A DNA stretch of 64,000 bases, taken from Streptomyces hoynatensis (GTDB lineage Bacteria > Actinomycetota > Actinomycetes > Streptomycetales > Streptomycetaceae). Below, in pieces: positions 10,070 to 23,203 of this stretch. Made by a program: the position numbers and the translations under genes. Below the pieces are notes generated by a model. The model was not told the DNA's origin. It saw nothing but the letters and a program-made list of their open reading frames with translations, and did no database searches. The first letter of the stretch is position 1; every line of letters begins with the position of its first letter. The DNA is taken from the NCBI RefSeq assembly GCF_003626535.1, contig NZ_RBAL01000006.1:186001-250000 (forward strand), given 5' to 3'.

Positions 10070-11248
10070 TCAGGCCGGTTCCGGCAGCGCGTCCTCGGCG
10101 GCCCGGTTCGCGATCATGCGGCGGTAACGCGCCAGCCGCCCGGCCCGGTTGACGCACAGCGCCCCGCGGACCACGCCCTCCCCGGTCCAGACCGCGACGA
10201 AGCGCCGCTCGGCGGGGGAGCCCTCCACGATCCGCGGCCGGCCGGTGGCGCGGCCCACGAAGTGGATCTTCGAGTCGTACTGGTCGGACCAGAAGTAGGG
10301 GACGGGCGCGAAGGGTTCGGCCTCGCCCCCGGGCCCGGCGAGCAGCGTGCGGGCCGCCGCGTCGGCCTGCTCGAAGGCGTTGGTCCAGTGCTCGATCCGC
10401 ATCGTCTCGCCGAAGAGCCGGTTGGGCCACCTGGCGACGTCGCCCGCGGCCACCACCCCCTCGGCGCCCACGGCGGCGCAGCGCTCGTCGAGCAGGACCC
10501 CGTCGGCGACGTCGAGGCCGCTGCCGCGCAGCCAGGCGGTGGCCGGCGCGCAGCCGATCGCCACCACGACCACGTCGGCCGGCACCGTGGTGCCGTCGGC
10601 CAGCAGCACCTCCCCCGGGCGCAGCCCCGCGACCGGCGTGCCGGTGCGCAGCGCGGTGCCGTGGTCGCGGTGCAGGGCCGCCAGCTCCCGGCCGAGCTCC
10701 GGGCCGAGCACTCGTTCCATCGGCTGCCCTTCCGCCTCCACGAGGGTGACCTCAAGGCCGAGCGCCCGGCAGGCGGCGGCGATCTCGCAGCCGATGAACC
10801 CGCCGCCGACCACCGCGACCCGCGGGCCGCGCAGCAGGGCGGCCCGCAGCGCCAGGGAGTCCTCCAGCGTGCGCAGCACGAACACCTCGGGCGGCTCGCC
10901 GCGCAGCGCGGGCGGCTGCCGCGGGCTGCCCCCGGTGGCGATCACCAGCCCGTCGAACCCCAGGCGTTCGCCGTCCGCGAGGCGTACCTCCCGGGCGGCC
11001 AGGTCGAGGCCGACCGCCGCGACGCCGAGCCGCAGCTTCGCGCCGAGGTCCTCGTCGACCCGCAGCCTGACCTCCTCGGGGTCGGCGCCGGTGAGCACCG
11101 ACTTGGACAGCGGCGGCCGGTCGTAGGGCGGGAAGTGGGGCTCGGCGCCGACGAGCGTGAGCTCCCCCTGGTAGCCCCGGCGGCGCAGCGCCTCCGCGGT
11201 GCGCACCCCGGCGAGCGAGGCGCCGACGACGGCGATGTGGCCGAGCAC
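10070..11248 (-). CDS. NAD(P)/FAD-dependent ferredoxin-reductase-like oxidoreductase
   Basis: A 392-residue pyridine-nucleotide flavoprotein of the rhodocoxin/putidaredoxin reductase type. The N-terminal FAD motif is VVGASLAGVRTAEALRRRG, followed by FPPYDRPPLSK, a family signature. The NAD motif is VVGGGFIGCEIAAAC at about residue 147, and GDVARWPNRLFGE marks the second FAD site. Such enzymes normally pass electrons from NAD(P)H to a ferredoxin. No ferredoxin gene is next to it, but a molybdoenzyme with a likely haem-binding membrane part lies upstream on the same strand, so an electron-transfer partnership is possible. Confidence 0.9.
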   Translation of the reverse strand: MLGHIAVVGASLAGVRTAEALRRRGYQGELTLVGAEPHFPPYDRPPLSKSVLTGADPEEVRLRVDEDLGAKLRLGVAAVGLDLAAREVRLADGERLGFDGLVIATGGSPRQPPALRGEPPEVFVLRTLEDSLALRAALLRGPRVAVVGGGFIGCEIAAACRALGLEVTLVEAEGQPMERVLGPELGRELAALHRDHGTALRTGTPVAGLRPGEVLLADGTTVPADVVVVAIGCAPATAWLRGSGLDVADGVLLDERCAAVGAEGVVAAGDVARWPNRLFGETMRIEHWTNAFEQADAAARTLLAGPGGEAEPFAPVPYFWSDQYDSKIHFVGRATGRPRIVEGSPAERRFVAVWTGEGVVRGALCVNRAGRLARYRRMIANRAAEDALPEPA

Positions 11249-11587
11249 CCCCTCACCTCCCCCGGGGCGCGGACGGCACGCGCCCGTGCGCGCTGGGGCG
11301 CGGTATGGGGCCGACGTCGTTCCTCATGGCTCGCTCCGATCCCGCGGTCGCGATTCCCGGCAGGCCGTTCCCTTGCGCACGGGCCTCCGGCGGACGTTCG
11401 CAGATGCTAGCCCCGACTCCTTGTGCGGCGGCTGCGGTTCGCTTAGGTCACCGCGTCGCCGGCCGGGTCGCCGCGGCACCGGCCGGGCGCCCGCGGAGCG
11501 CGTCGCCGCCTCGCCGCGGCACGGCCGGGGTGGCCGCGGCATCGTCCCCGGCCGCCGCCAGGGCCGTGCACCGCGTCGCCGCCGGGG
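11249..11587. other. Gene-free gap, 339 bases
   Basis: No convincing gene in either strand; frames here are low-complexity Ala/Arg/Pro shadows. The half nearest 11248 should carry the flavoprotein promoter, since that gene is read leftwards from here. No clear operator, repeat or terminator could be recognised. Confidence 0.5.
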
Positions 11588-12223
11588 TCAGCGCTCGCCG
11601 GGCGCGCCCGCGCGCCCCTGCCCCGGCTCCTCGCCCCCGCCGGGCGCGGTGGCCGCCCGCCCGGCCCTCCGCCGCGCCCCGTCCCCGCCGCGGCGCACCC
11701 GGCGCGGCGCGGGCAGGAGGGCCGCCGCCGCGGTGGCCAGGGCGACCGCGGCGGCGAGGAGCGCCAGATTGCGCGGGTAGTCGAGCGAGAGCACCGTCGG
11801 GTTGCGCGGCGCCCCGGGGCGCAGCAGCGGGGGCAGGGCGACCAGGAGGGCGCTGCCGCACACCAGCAGGCCGCCGCGGAGGGCGCGGCGCCCCGGCAGG
11901 CGGCGCAGCACGAGGCCCGCGGCCAGCACCAGCGGCACGAACAGCAGGTCGTGCACCGCCCACAGGGCCGCCAGCCAGGTCAGCGTCTGCCGGGCGGTTT
12001 CGGCGCCCTCGTCGTGGAGCAGCAGCCACAGCCCGGCGCCCAGCGCGGCCGCCCCCAGCCCGCCGAGCACCCACCGCAGCACCCACATCCCGGCGCCGTG
12101 CTCCCCGCGGGGCGCGGCGCCGGGCGCGGCACCCGCTTCCGCACCGGTCGCGGCGCCGGCCTGGGTGCCGGTCGCGGGGCGCGCCCCCGCGCCCGGTCCG
12201 CCTGCCGCAGAGCGTTCGTTCAA
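11588..12223 (-). CDS. Small polytopic membrane protein, unknown function
   Basis: A 211-residue protein with about four predicted membrane helices (roughly residues 46-66, 80-105, 115-135 and 150-170), an Ala/Gly-rich N-terminal tail of about 45 residues and an Arg-rich C-terminus. I do not recognise a named family. It lies 40 bases downstream of the molybdoenzyme and is probably cotranscribed with it, so it may be a membrane partner of that enzyme. The start ATG gives MNERSAAGG; the first 45 residues are low-complexity, so a later start is possible. Confidence 0.65.
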   Translation of the reverse strand: MNERSAAGGPGAGARPATGTQAGAATGAEAGAAPGAAPRGEHGAGMWVLRWVLGGLGAAALGAGLWLLLHDEGAETARQTLTWLAALWAVHDLLFVPLVLAAGLVLRRLPGRRALRGGLLVCGSALLVALPPLLRPGAPRNPTVLSLDYPRNLALLAAAVALATAAAALLPAPRRVRRGGDGARRRAGRAATAPGGGEEPGQGRAGAPGER

Positions 12224-12263
12224 CGGGCTCCTCCCTGGCCTCTCTCGCCCACGCGGGGCGGGG

Positions 12264-13571
12264 TCACCGCAGCACCTCGATGCGCGCGACCCACTTCGTC
12301 TGCCACACCCCCGGCCGGTTCGGCGCGATGATCCGCGCCGGGTAGCCGTGGTCGGGGGACAGCTCCGCGCCGTTCAGCCGCAGCGCCAGCAGCGTGGCCG
12401 GATCGCTCGCGTAGTGCGGCCCCATCTCCATCACGCGGTAGCCGCCGTGCCGTTGCAGCGAGACGACCCGCAGGAAGGAGGCGGCGGGGGCGCCGGCCCG
12501 CTCGACCAGATCGCGCAGCCGGACCCCGGTCCACTCGGCCGAGACGCTCCAGCCCTCCACGCAGGCGATCGGCAGCCGCGCCGTGTACTGCGGCAGCGCC
12601 CGCAGTTCGGCCAGGGAGAGCTCGAACGGCCGCGGCCCGGCCACGTGCAGCCGCCAGCTCTCCGCCGCGACGTCCAGCACCCCGGCCTCGGCCGCGGTCC
12701 GGTTGACCGGCACGCCCTGGGCCCTGCCGTCCGGGCGGCGCGGCGCGAGCAGCGTGAGGGGCCGCAGCGGGCCGAAGGACTGTCCCGCCGTCACCAGCGT
12801 CAGCGTGCCCACCGCCGCGCCCACCCCCCGCAGCAGCGACCTGCGCTCCGCGGCCTGCGCGTCGGCCCCCGTGCGGTCGCGCCGCCAGTGCCGTGCGATG
12901 TCGGGGGCCTTCACCGCCACGTGCAGCAGCAGCGAGCCGATCAGCACCCAGGCCAGCGCCCAGTGCACGGGCACGAAGGGGAAGGGCCAGGGGTACCACT
13001 GGGCGATGTTCACCAGCCCGAGGAACAGTTCGAGCAGCGCCGAGCCGACGAGCGCCCCGATCGACAGCCGCTCCAGCGCGTGCCGCACCGACCGCGCGGG
13101 GGGCCAGGCGAACAGCCGCGGGTACACCGTCCACAGCTTCACCAGCAGCAGCGGGATCGCCGCGATGCCCGAGGCGACGTGCAGCCCCTGGGTGAGGCGG
13201 TAGCCGGAGACCGGCCGGGAGGGCAGGTGCGGGGCGAGCCAGCCCTGCGGCGACTGGAGCTCGTGGCTGACCAGGCCGGTGAGGAAGCACACCGCCATGG
13301 CCAGGCCCAGCCAGCGGCCGACGGCGGTCGCCGTGCGGGCGTCGTGCAGCGGGCCCCGGAACCGCGGCAACGGGGGCACCGGCGCCCGGCGCACCAGGGC
13401 CGGGGCGGCGCCTTCGGGACGGGCGGGCCGGGAGGCCGCGGATATGGACCCCGCCGCGGGCTCCCGTTCCGCGGGCGCCCTCTCCCCGCTCGCCTCCCCG
13501 TGTGCGTTCGCCTCCCCGCCCGGGTTCCCGTTCGCGTTCCCGTTCATGTCTTCCCTCCCGTTCCCCCGCAT
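12264..13571 (-). CDS. Membrane-anchored sulfite-oxidase-type molybdopterin oxidoreductase
   Basis: A 435-residue two-part protein. After a Pro/Ala-rich start, about residues 80-225 form four membrane helices with histidines placed as in b-type cytochromes (GLHVASG, PVHWALAW, LLLHVAVK). A twin-arginine-like stretch, RRSLLRGVGAAVG, then precedes a fifth hydrophobic segment, and the rest is a molybdopterin-binding domain of the sulfite oxidase family. The Mo-ligand cysteine is in LPIACVEGWS near residue 337, and KWVARIEVL closes the domain. Topology suggests that the catalytic domain faces outward. The substrate is unknown. It is the middle gene of a minus-strand set with two membrane proteins. 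Confidence 0.87.
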   Translation of the reverse strand: MRGNGREDMNGNANGNPGGEANAHGEASGERAPAEREPAAGSISAASRPARPEGAAPALVRRAPVPPLPRFRGPLHDARTATAVGRWLGLAMAVCFLTGLVSHELQSPQGWLAPHLPSRPVSGYRLTQGLHVASGIAAIPLLLVKLWTVYPRLFAWPPARSVRHALERLSIGALVGSALLELFLGLVNIAQWYPWPFPFVPVHWALAWVLIGSLLLHVAVKAPDIARHWRRDRTGADAQAAERRSLLRGVGAAVGTLTLVTAGQSFGPLRPLTLLAPRRPDGRAQGVPVNRTAAEAGVLDVAAESWRLHVAGPRPFELSLAELRALPQYTARLPIACVEGWSVSAEWTGVRLRDLVERAGAPAASFLRVVSLQRHGGYRVMEMGPHYASDPATLLALRLNGAELSPDHGYPARIIAPNRPGVWQTKWVARIEVLR

Positions 13572-13581
13572 CGGTTCCGCC

Positions 13582-15066
13582 CTACCAGCGCGTGGTCAGC
13601 AGGTGGTTGACCGCGAGCGCGAGCACGGCCTGCGCGGCCAGCCACCCGCGGGTGCCGCGCCGGTCGAGCAGCGCGGTGGCGGGCAGCAGCCACAGCGCGA
13701 ACGGCAGCCAGATCCGCTCGGTCTCCGCCTTGCTCATCCCGGAGAGGTCGGCGAGCAGCATGGCGCAGGCCGCCGCCCCCACCAGCACGGCCGGCGGCGT
13801 ACGCGGGCGCCGCGCCGCCCGGGCCAGCCCGGCCGCGGTGGCCAGTCCCACCGAGAGCACCTGCACCGCCAGGTTGGCCCACACGAAGTACCCGTAGGGC
13901 CGCACGCCGCCCACGCCCTGGTAGTAGCGCTCGTGCAGGGTGGAGTAGCCGTCGAACCACCAGAAGCCGGCCGCCGTGAAGGCCACCACCCAGGGCAGGA
14001 TGCCCAGCACCACCCAGGGCAGCGGCCTGGCGTCCCGGGCGAGCAGCAGGACGGCCAGGGCCACCAGGCCCATCAGCACCAGTCCGTAGGAGAGGTAGAG
14101 CAGCAGCCCGAACAGCAGCCCGGAGCCGAGGGCCGCCGCGATCCGCCTGGCCCTCCCGGCGTCCCGGCCGGTGGCCAGGGCGAGCAGCGCGACGGCCCAG
14201 GCGGCGACCGCCGCGAAGTAGGCGTCGGCCGAGGCCCCCAGCCACACCGCGCCGGGCGCCAGGGCCAGGAAGGGCGCCGCCCGCCGCGCGGTCTCCTCGC
14301 CCGCCACCACGCGCAGCGTGAGCAGCACGGCCGCCGCGGCGCTTGCCGCCGCCGTGATCACGAAGGCCGAGGCCCAGGCGCCGCCGCCCAGGCCGATCCG
14401 GTCCAGCAGGACGAAGGTCAGGGTGGCGCCCGGCGGGTGGCCCGCCACATGCGCGGGCCAGTTGTCCGGGGAGTGCAGGAGGATGTGGTCGGTGAACGTG
14501 CGCAGGAAGCCGCCCGTGCCGTGGATCTCGTCCACGACCGTGAGGTACTCCTCGCCGGTGGCGAGCCGGTCGACGACGCCGTCCCGCCAGCCGTCCACCA
14601 GGGCCAGCGACCACACCCAGGCCAGCGAGGCGCAGGCGGTGGCGAGCGGCAGCCCGCGCCACGGCAGCCGCCGGGCCGACCGCGGTCCCGCGGCCACCAG
14701 CAGCGCGGCCACGAGCAGCGCGGCCGGGGTGCCCGGGCCCGCGTGCGGCTCCCAGTTGCCGAAGACCGGGGGCCAGCTCATGTGCAGGACGTCGTCGTCG
14801 TTGATCGCGGCGCCCACCAGCGCGGCCGCCGCGAACAGCGCCGCCGCGGCCCCGGCCGCGGCCAGCTCGGCGCCCCGGCCGCCCGGCCGCCTCCCCGCGG
14901 CCTCCCGGCCGGCCGCGGGCCCGGGCGGGCGCTGCTGACCGGACGTCTGCGCGGACGTCTGCGCGGACGCCTCGTCGGACGTCTTCCTGGACGGGGGGGA
15001 AACGCTCACCCGCCTCACGCTAGGCGCTTGGCCAGGGGTTTCCCCGGCCGTCGCGGGGGATGTCAT
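13582..15066 (-). CDS. Polytopic membrane protein, glycosyltransferase-C-like
   Basis: A 494-residue integral membrane protein with about 10-12 helices after a disordered N-terminal tail of some 65 residues. WPPVFGNWEPHAGPG and a loop near HSPDNWPAHVAGHPPGA fit a large outward loop, and LADLSGMSKAETERIWLPF near the end is conserved in actinobacterial membrane proteins of the GT-C type. I recognise the class but not a specific function. If it is a GT-C enzyme it would use a polyprenyl-linked sugar outside the membrane, which fits the epimerase and GT2 genes nearby. It ends 10 bases before the molybdoenzyme and probably leads that operon. Confidence 0.7.
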   Translation of the reverse strand: MTSPATAGETPGQAPSVRRVSVSPPSRKTSDEASAQTSAQTSGQQRPPGPAAGREAAGRRPGGRGAELAAAGAAAALFAAAALVGAAINDDDVLHMSWPPVFGNWEPHAGPGTPAALLVAALLVAAGPRSARRLPWRGLPLATACASLAWVWSLALVDGWRDGVVDRLATGEEYLTVVDEIHGTGGFLRTFTDHILLHSPDNWPAHVAGHPPGATLTFVLLDRIGLGGGAWASAFVITAAASAAAAVLLTLRVVAGEETARRAAPFLALAPGAVWLGASADAYFAAVAAWAVALLALATGRDAGRARRIAAALGSGLLFGLLLYLSYGLVLMGLVALAVLLLARDARPLPWVVLGILPWVVAFTAAGFWWFDGYSTLHERYYQGVGGVRPYGYFVWANLAVQVLSVGLATAAGLARAARRPRTPPAVLVGAAACAMLLADLSGMSKAETERIWLPFALWLLPATALLDRRGTRGWLAAQAVLALAVNHLLTTRW

Positions 15067-15154
15067 CGCTTCGTCAGATCCGCGGGCGCCCGCCGCGGCG
15101 CGCTCCGGGGGCCGCGGGCGTGTCCTGGCCAGGCCGGGTTCGTTGGCTCAGGGC

Positions 15155-15940
15155 GTGAGCGACAAGATTCATCCGGGAAAGCCGGGAAAGCCGCAGGGAC
15201 AGGGACGGCGCGGCCCGCGGAACGCCAGGGAGCGGCTGCGCCGGGAGCGGGCGCGCGAGCAGGCGGTGGCGCGGCGGCTGCGTTCGGTCAAGGTGGGCGG
15301 GCTCTCCCTGGGCGTGCTCGCGGTGGCCGGGCTCGTCGGGGTGCTGGCGGCCAACCGCGGCGGCGACTCCGCCGAGGGCCCCGCGGCCCGGCCCATCGTG
15401 GTCGGCGAGGCCGGGGCCCCGGCCACCCTCACCGTCTACGAGGACTTCCGCTGCCCGGCCTGCGGCCAGTTCGAGAACGCCTTCCGGGACACCGTCCACC
15501 GGCTGACCGAGGAGGGGAAGCTGCGGGCGGAGTACCACCTGGTGACCATCATCGACGGCAACATGGGCGGCCACGGCTCGCTGTCCGCCGCCAACGCGGC
15601 CGCCTGCGCCCGCGACGCCGGGAAGTTCCCCGGCTACCACGACGTGCTCTACCGCAACCAGCCGCCGGAGACGGACGACGCCTTCGCCGAGCCCTCCCGG
15701 CTGATCGAGCTGGCGGGCGAGGTGAGGGGCCTGGACACCCCGGCCTTCCGCGACTGCGTCCGCTCCGGGAGGCACGAGAACTGGGTGAGCCGCTCGAACG
15801 CCGGCTTCCTCGACTCCGAGTACAACGCCACCCCGACCGTCCTGCTGAACGGGGACAGCGTCTACGGCACCTCCGCCGAGCCGCTCACCCCCGAGGGCCT
15901 GGCCGAGCGGGTCGAGGAGATCGCGGGGGACGGCTCGTGA
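15155..15940 (+). CDS. DsbA-type thioredoxin-fold protein, membrane-anchored
   Basis: A 261-residue protein with a basic cytoplasmic tail (residues 1-45), one membrane helix (about 48-67) and an extracytoplasmic DsbA-like thioredoxin domain. The active site is FRCPACGQ, a CPAC pair near residues 100 and 103; a cis-Pro loop is seen in NATPTVLLNG. It probably catalyses disulfide exchange in exported proteins. I chose the GTG giving VSDKIHPGK; a TTG twelve bases upstream is also possible. It lies upstream of lgt, the usual arrangement in Streptomyces. Confidence 0.88.
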   Translation: MSDKIHPGKPGKPQGQGRRGPRNARERLRRERAREQAVARRLRSVKVGGLSLGVLAVAGLVGVLAANRGGDSAEGPAARPIVVGEAGAPATLTVYEDFRCPACGQFENAFRDTVHRLTEEGKLRAEYHLVTIIDGNMGGHGSLSAANAAACARDAGKFPGYHDVLYRNQPPETDDAFAEPSRLIELAGEVRGLDTPAFRDCVRSGRHENWVSRSNAGFLDSEYNATPTVLLNGDSVYGTSAEPLTPEGLAERVEEIAGDGS

Positions 15941-16101
15941 GCGCCGGGGTCCCCACGACGTGAACGACCCCTGACCGCCCGGGTCCTGCCGCCGTCCCGT
16001 CCCGGCAGGACCCGCCGCAGGACCCGCCTCCTGACACGGCGGCCCGAGCGGGGGCCACGGATTCCCACTCCGCGGGCGGGCACGGTAGCGTCGGGGGCAC
16101 C

Positions 16102-17316
16102 ATGGACATCCTTGCCTCGATTCCCAGCCCGAGCGAAAGCGAGATCCACCTCGGTCCGCTGCCGCTGCGCGGCTACGCGCTGTGCATCATCATCGGCGTC
16201 TTCCTCGCCATCTGGCTCAGCGGGCGCCGCTGGGTGGCGCGGGGCGGGCAGCCGGGCACCGTCGCCGACATCGCCGTGTGGGCGGTGCCCTTCGGGCTGG
16301 TCGGGGCGCGGGTCTACCACGTCGTGACCGACTACGAGCTGTACTTCGGCGAGGGCCGCGACTGGGTCGACTCCTTCAAGATCTGGGACGGCGGGATCGG
16401 GATCTGGGGCGCCGTCGCGGGCGGCGCCCTGGGCACGTGGATCGCCTGCCGCCGCCGGGGCATCGCGCTGCCGCCGCTCGCGGACGCGATCGCGCCGGGT
16501 CTCGCGTTCGCGCAGGCGGTCGGCCGCTGGGGGAACTGGTTCAACCAGGAGCTCTACGGCCGGGCCACCGACCTGCCCTGGGGCCTGGAGATCGACAACG
16601 GCATCCACCACGGCACCTACCACCCGACCTTCCTCTACGAGTCGCTGTGGTGCCTGGGCGTCGGGTTCCTCGTCCTGTGGGCCGACCGCCGCTTCCGGCT
16701 CGGCCACGGGCGGGCGTTCGCCGTGTACGTCATCGCCTACACGACTGGCCGGTTCTGGACCGAGTACCTGCGCATCGACGAGGCCCACACGTTCTTCGGC
16801 CTGCGCCTGAACGACTGGACCTCGCTGCTGGTCTTCACCGCGGCCGTTCTCTACCTGGTGTTCTCCGCCCGGCTGCGGCCCGGCCGCGAGGAGGCCGTCG
16901 AGCCCGTGGCCGAGCCGGAGGGCGCGGCCGTGGAGGCCGGGGGCGCCGAGGCCGCGGGGGCGCCCGCAAAGGACCCGGAGGGCGCCGCCGCGAGCGAGAC
17001 CGCGACCGACGGGGACGCCTCCGCCGGGGACGGAGAGGCAGAAGAGGCCGGGGAGGCGGAAGAGGCCGGCGAGGCAGAAGAGGCCGGGGAGCAGCGGGCC
17101 GGCGAGGCGGAGGCGGAGCAGGCGGCGGAGCGCGCCGGTGCGCCGGAGGCCGCCGGGGCCGCGGAGGCGGGCGAAGCCGCGGAGAGCGGCGAGGCGGCCG
17201 GGACCGCGCCCGCCGCGGAGGCCGCGGAAACCCCGAGCGCGGAGGAGGCGGACCGGACGCCCGAGGGCGCCGGGGCCGCGCGGGAGCCGGAGGCAGCGGA
17301 GGGCCCCAGGGCCTGA
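16102..17316 (+). CDS. lgt: Prolipoprotein diacylglyceryl transferase
   Basis: Membrane enzyme that transfers diacylglycerol from phosphatidylglycerol to the lipobox cysteine of prelipoproteins, the first step in lipoprotein maturation. Seven helices fill residues 1-265, with the family motifs KIWDGGIGIWGAV, GRWGNWFNQELYG and HPTFLYESLW. The protein is 404 residues, against about 280-320 for most Lgt, because of a tail from about residue 265 made almost entirely of Glu, Ala, Gly and Pro. Two lipoproteins encoded in this window (24902, 42706) would be among its clients. Confidence 0.96.
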   Translation: MDILASIPSPSESEIHLGPLPLRGYALCIIIGVFLAIWLSGRRWVARGGQPGTVADIAVWAVPFGLVGARVYHVVTDYELYFGEGRDWVDSFKIWDGGIGIWGAVAGGALGTWIACRRRGIALPPLADAIAPGLAFAQAVGRWGNWFNQELYGRATDLPWGLEIDNGIHHGTYHPTFLYESLWCLGVGFLVLWADRRFRLGHGRAFAVYVIAYTTGRFWTEYLRIDEAHTFFGLRLNDWTSLLVFTAAVLYLVFSARLRPGREEAVEPVAEPEGAAVEAGGAEAAGAPAKDPEGAAASETATDGDASAGDGEAEEAGEAEEAGEAEEAGEQRAGEAEAEQAAERAGAPEAAGAAEAGEAAESGEAAGTAPAAEAAETPSAEEADRTPEGAGAAREPEAAEGPRA

Positions 17317-17378
17317 GCCCGCCCGGGAGCGCGCCGCAGCCCCGCTCCAGGACCCGGGCCGAAACCCCAGGTCAGCGA

Positions 17379-17402
17379 GGTTAGTATGGCCTGCCTTGCT
17401 AG
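17379..17402 (+). promoter_or_regulatory. Possible iron box upstream of the VIT1-type gene
   Basis: The stretch TTAGTATGGCCTGCCTTGC starting at 17381 shares the TTAG start and several core bases with the DmdR/IdeR consensus TTAGGTTAGGCTAACCTAA, but only about half of the positions match. It lies 140-165 bases before a gene for a Fe/Mn-type transporter, which is why it is listed. Evidence is weak. Confidence 0.3.
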
Positions 17403-17544
17403 CCCCGGTGCGAAATGAGTGCCACCCTTTCTCCCGTCCGCACCGTCCCGGCCGCGCGTTCGCCCGAGCCGCGCGGCCGGCGGCGGGACCCGCCGTCCGG
17501 AACCGCCGGGCGGTCCGGGCGGCCGGGAAAGACAGGGGAGGGCC

Positions 17545-18243
17545 ATGTCGGCAGAAGCGCACCACAGCCACCGCGACGTCACCGGCGGCTGGCTGCGTCC
17601 CTCCGTCTTCGGCGCCATGGACGGACTGGTCTCGAACCTGGGCCTCATCACCGGGGTCGCCGGCAGCTCCGCCTCCTCCCACACGATCGTCGTGGCCGGA
17701 ATGGCCGGGCTGATGGCCGGGGCCTTCTCCATGGCCGCGGGCGAATACACCTCCGTCGCCTCGCAGCGCGAGCTGGTGCTCGCCGAGATCGAGGTGGAGC
17801 GGCGCGAGCTCGCCCGGCACCCGGCCGACGAGCTGGAGGAGCTCACCGCGGTCTACGTGGGCCGCGGCGTGGAGCCCGAGCTGGCCCGCGAGGTGGCGCG
17901 GCAGCTGTCGGCCGACCCCGAGCAGGCCCTGGAGATACACACCCGTGAGGAGCTGGGCGTGGCCCCGGGGGACCTGCCCTCGCCCACCGTGGCCGCCGTC
18001 TCCTCCTTCGGCTCCTTCGCCGTCGGGGCCCTGCTGCCGGTGCTGCCGTACCTGGTGGGCGTCGGCACGCTGTGGATCGCGGTGACCCTGGCGCTGCTCG
18101 GGCTCTTCCTGTGCGGCGCGGTGGTCTCCCGGGTCACCGCGCGGAGCTGGTGGTACAGCGGGCTGCGGCAGCTGCTCCTCGGCGCCGCCGCGGCCGGGAT
18201 CACCTATGCGCTCGGCTCTTTGTTCGGGACATCGCTCGGGTAA
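17545..18243 (+). CDS. VIT1/CCC1 family Fe2+/Mn2+ transporter
   Basis: A 232-residue membrane protein of the VIT1/CCC1 family, which moves ferrous iron or manganese out of the cytoplasm. The signature FGAMDGLVSNLGLITGVAG is at residues 17-35, then two helices with GMAGLMAGAFSMAAGEYTSVASQ, a charged cytoplasmic segment with many Glu (about 72-150, the metal-binding region in this family) and three C-terminal helices. The ATG is preceded by GGGGAGGG. It sits between lgt and gltB, as I recall it doing in S. coelicolor. Confidence 0.92.
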   Translation: MSAEAHHSHRDVTGGWLRPSVFGAMDGLVSNLGLITGVAGSSASSHTIVVAGMAGLMAGAFSMAAGEYTSVASQRELVLAEIEVERRELARHPADELEELTAVYVGRGVEPELAREVARQLSADPEQALEIHTREELGVAPGDLPSPTVAAVSSFGSFAVGALLPVLPYLVGVGTLWIAVTLALLGLFLCGAVVSRVTARSWWYSGLRQLLLGAAAAGITYALGSLFGTSLG

Positions 18244-18649
18244 TCTGGGATTCATCCGAAGACAACACCACGGCAACCGGCGCCCCCGCCGGCCGGCCTC
18301 CCCCGAGGGGGCGAACCGTGGGAATACACCCGCCTGCCGGACACGTTGGGTGGCGTGGGCGTCCTTCGGGGTGAGCTTTGTTTCCCTCGGGTTTCAGCGC
18401 GCGGCGGCCGGGCATGTGTTCGGAGATTCGCGTGCGGCAGACCCCCGCCGAGACCCTCGGCGCCGCCCGGGCCATGGCCGGTCAAACACCGCCATCTCCG
18501 GCGCGCCACCTGATGCTTAGTCCGTATCGCGGACAGAAGTATCCGCTTCCCGGGAATCGGGACATCGTGTAATCTGCACGAAAATTTAACGCCAGGGCCA
18601 GCGTCGTCCCTCGGAACCAGCACTGCCCAAGACGACGACGGGAGAGCCG
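18244..18649. other. Intergenic region upstream of gltB
   Basis: A 406-base gap with no convincing gene. It carries a GTCCG/CGGAC short inverted repeat near 18520-18535 and the gltB promoter candidate listed separately. The first half holds GC-rich sequence and no clear terminator. Confidence 0.55.
18547..18575 (+). promoter_or_regulatory. Candidate gltB promoter
   Basis: TTCCCG at 18547-18552 and TAATCT at 18570-18575 are spaced by 17 bases. The -10 is good and the -35 is weak. Transcription would begin near 18582, giving a leader of about 68 bases before gltB. Confidence 0.45.
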
Positions 18650-23195
<4,546 letters not shown>

Positions 23196-23203
<8 letters not shown>

